From contig JAIELR010000175.1 in assembly GCA_019752835.1 (NCBI GenBank), forward strand, positions 1-5,926: a DNA stretch of 5,926 bases. Direction: 5' to 3'. The position numbers and the translations under genes were made by a program. Source of the stretch: Gammaproteobacteria bacterium (GTDB taxonomy: Bacteria > Pseudomonadota > Gammaproteobacteria > UBA1113). The notes beneath the pieces were generated by a model that was not told the origin of the DNA, searched no databases, and saw nothing but the letters and a program-made list of their open reading frames with translations. Of this stretch, positions 5,920 to 5,926 are shown in pieces; the stretch's first letter is position 1, and each line of letters begins with the position of its first letter.

Positions 5920-5926
5920 TTAAAGT

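Overview
The window looks like chromosomal DNA from a gammaproteobacterium. The evidence is a Soj-type chromosomal parA-parB pair, a YddE-like PhzF protein and a two-component locus built from domains common in proteobacterial hybrid kinases. By eye, GC is about 43-45% over parAB and phzF and about 30-35% over the signalling genes. Low GC plus these receiver families would suit Legionellales or a relative (Legionella, Coxiella, Berkiella), but this placement is a guess. No mobile element, tRNA, rRNA or CRISPR array is visible.

Layout. Positions 1-629 (minus) hold the first 209 codons of parB, which runs off the left edge. Positions 658-1464 (minus) hold parA, starting with GTG, 28 bp upstream of parB. 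A 201-bp divergent intergenic region (1465-1665) carries four copies of AGGGTA/TACCCT arranged as two inverted pairs; one pair overlaps a TATAAT box in front of the next gene. Positions 1666-2460 (plus) encode a complete PhzF/YddE-family isomerase-like enzyme. After a 73-bp convergent gap come three minus-strand genes in one tight operon, transcribed right to left: a membrane hybrid histidine kinase (5919 to 3763), an 84-residue protein with a histidine-kinase-type H-box but no ATPase domain (3747 to 3493), and a 315-residue response regulator with an enlarged receiver and a non-HTH C-terminal domain (3481 to 2534). The gaps are 15 and 11 bp, and the regulator's ribosome site overlaps the stop codon before it.

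How the parts may work together. ParA and ParB are expected to segregate the chromosome origin; no parS site was seen. The three signalling genes contain every piece of a His-Asp-His-Asp phosphorelay: kinase H271, receiver D551 (plus a second receiver-like D667), small-protein H10 and regulator D104. A stand-alone H-box protein between a hybrid kinase and a response regulator is the most interesting item here. The relay order is inferred from gene order and motifs only, and the output of the regulator is unknown because it has no recognisable DNA-binding domain.
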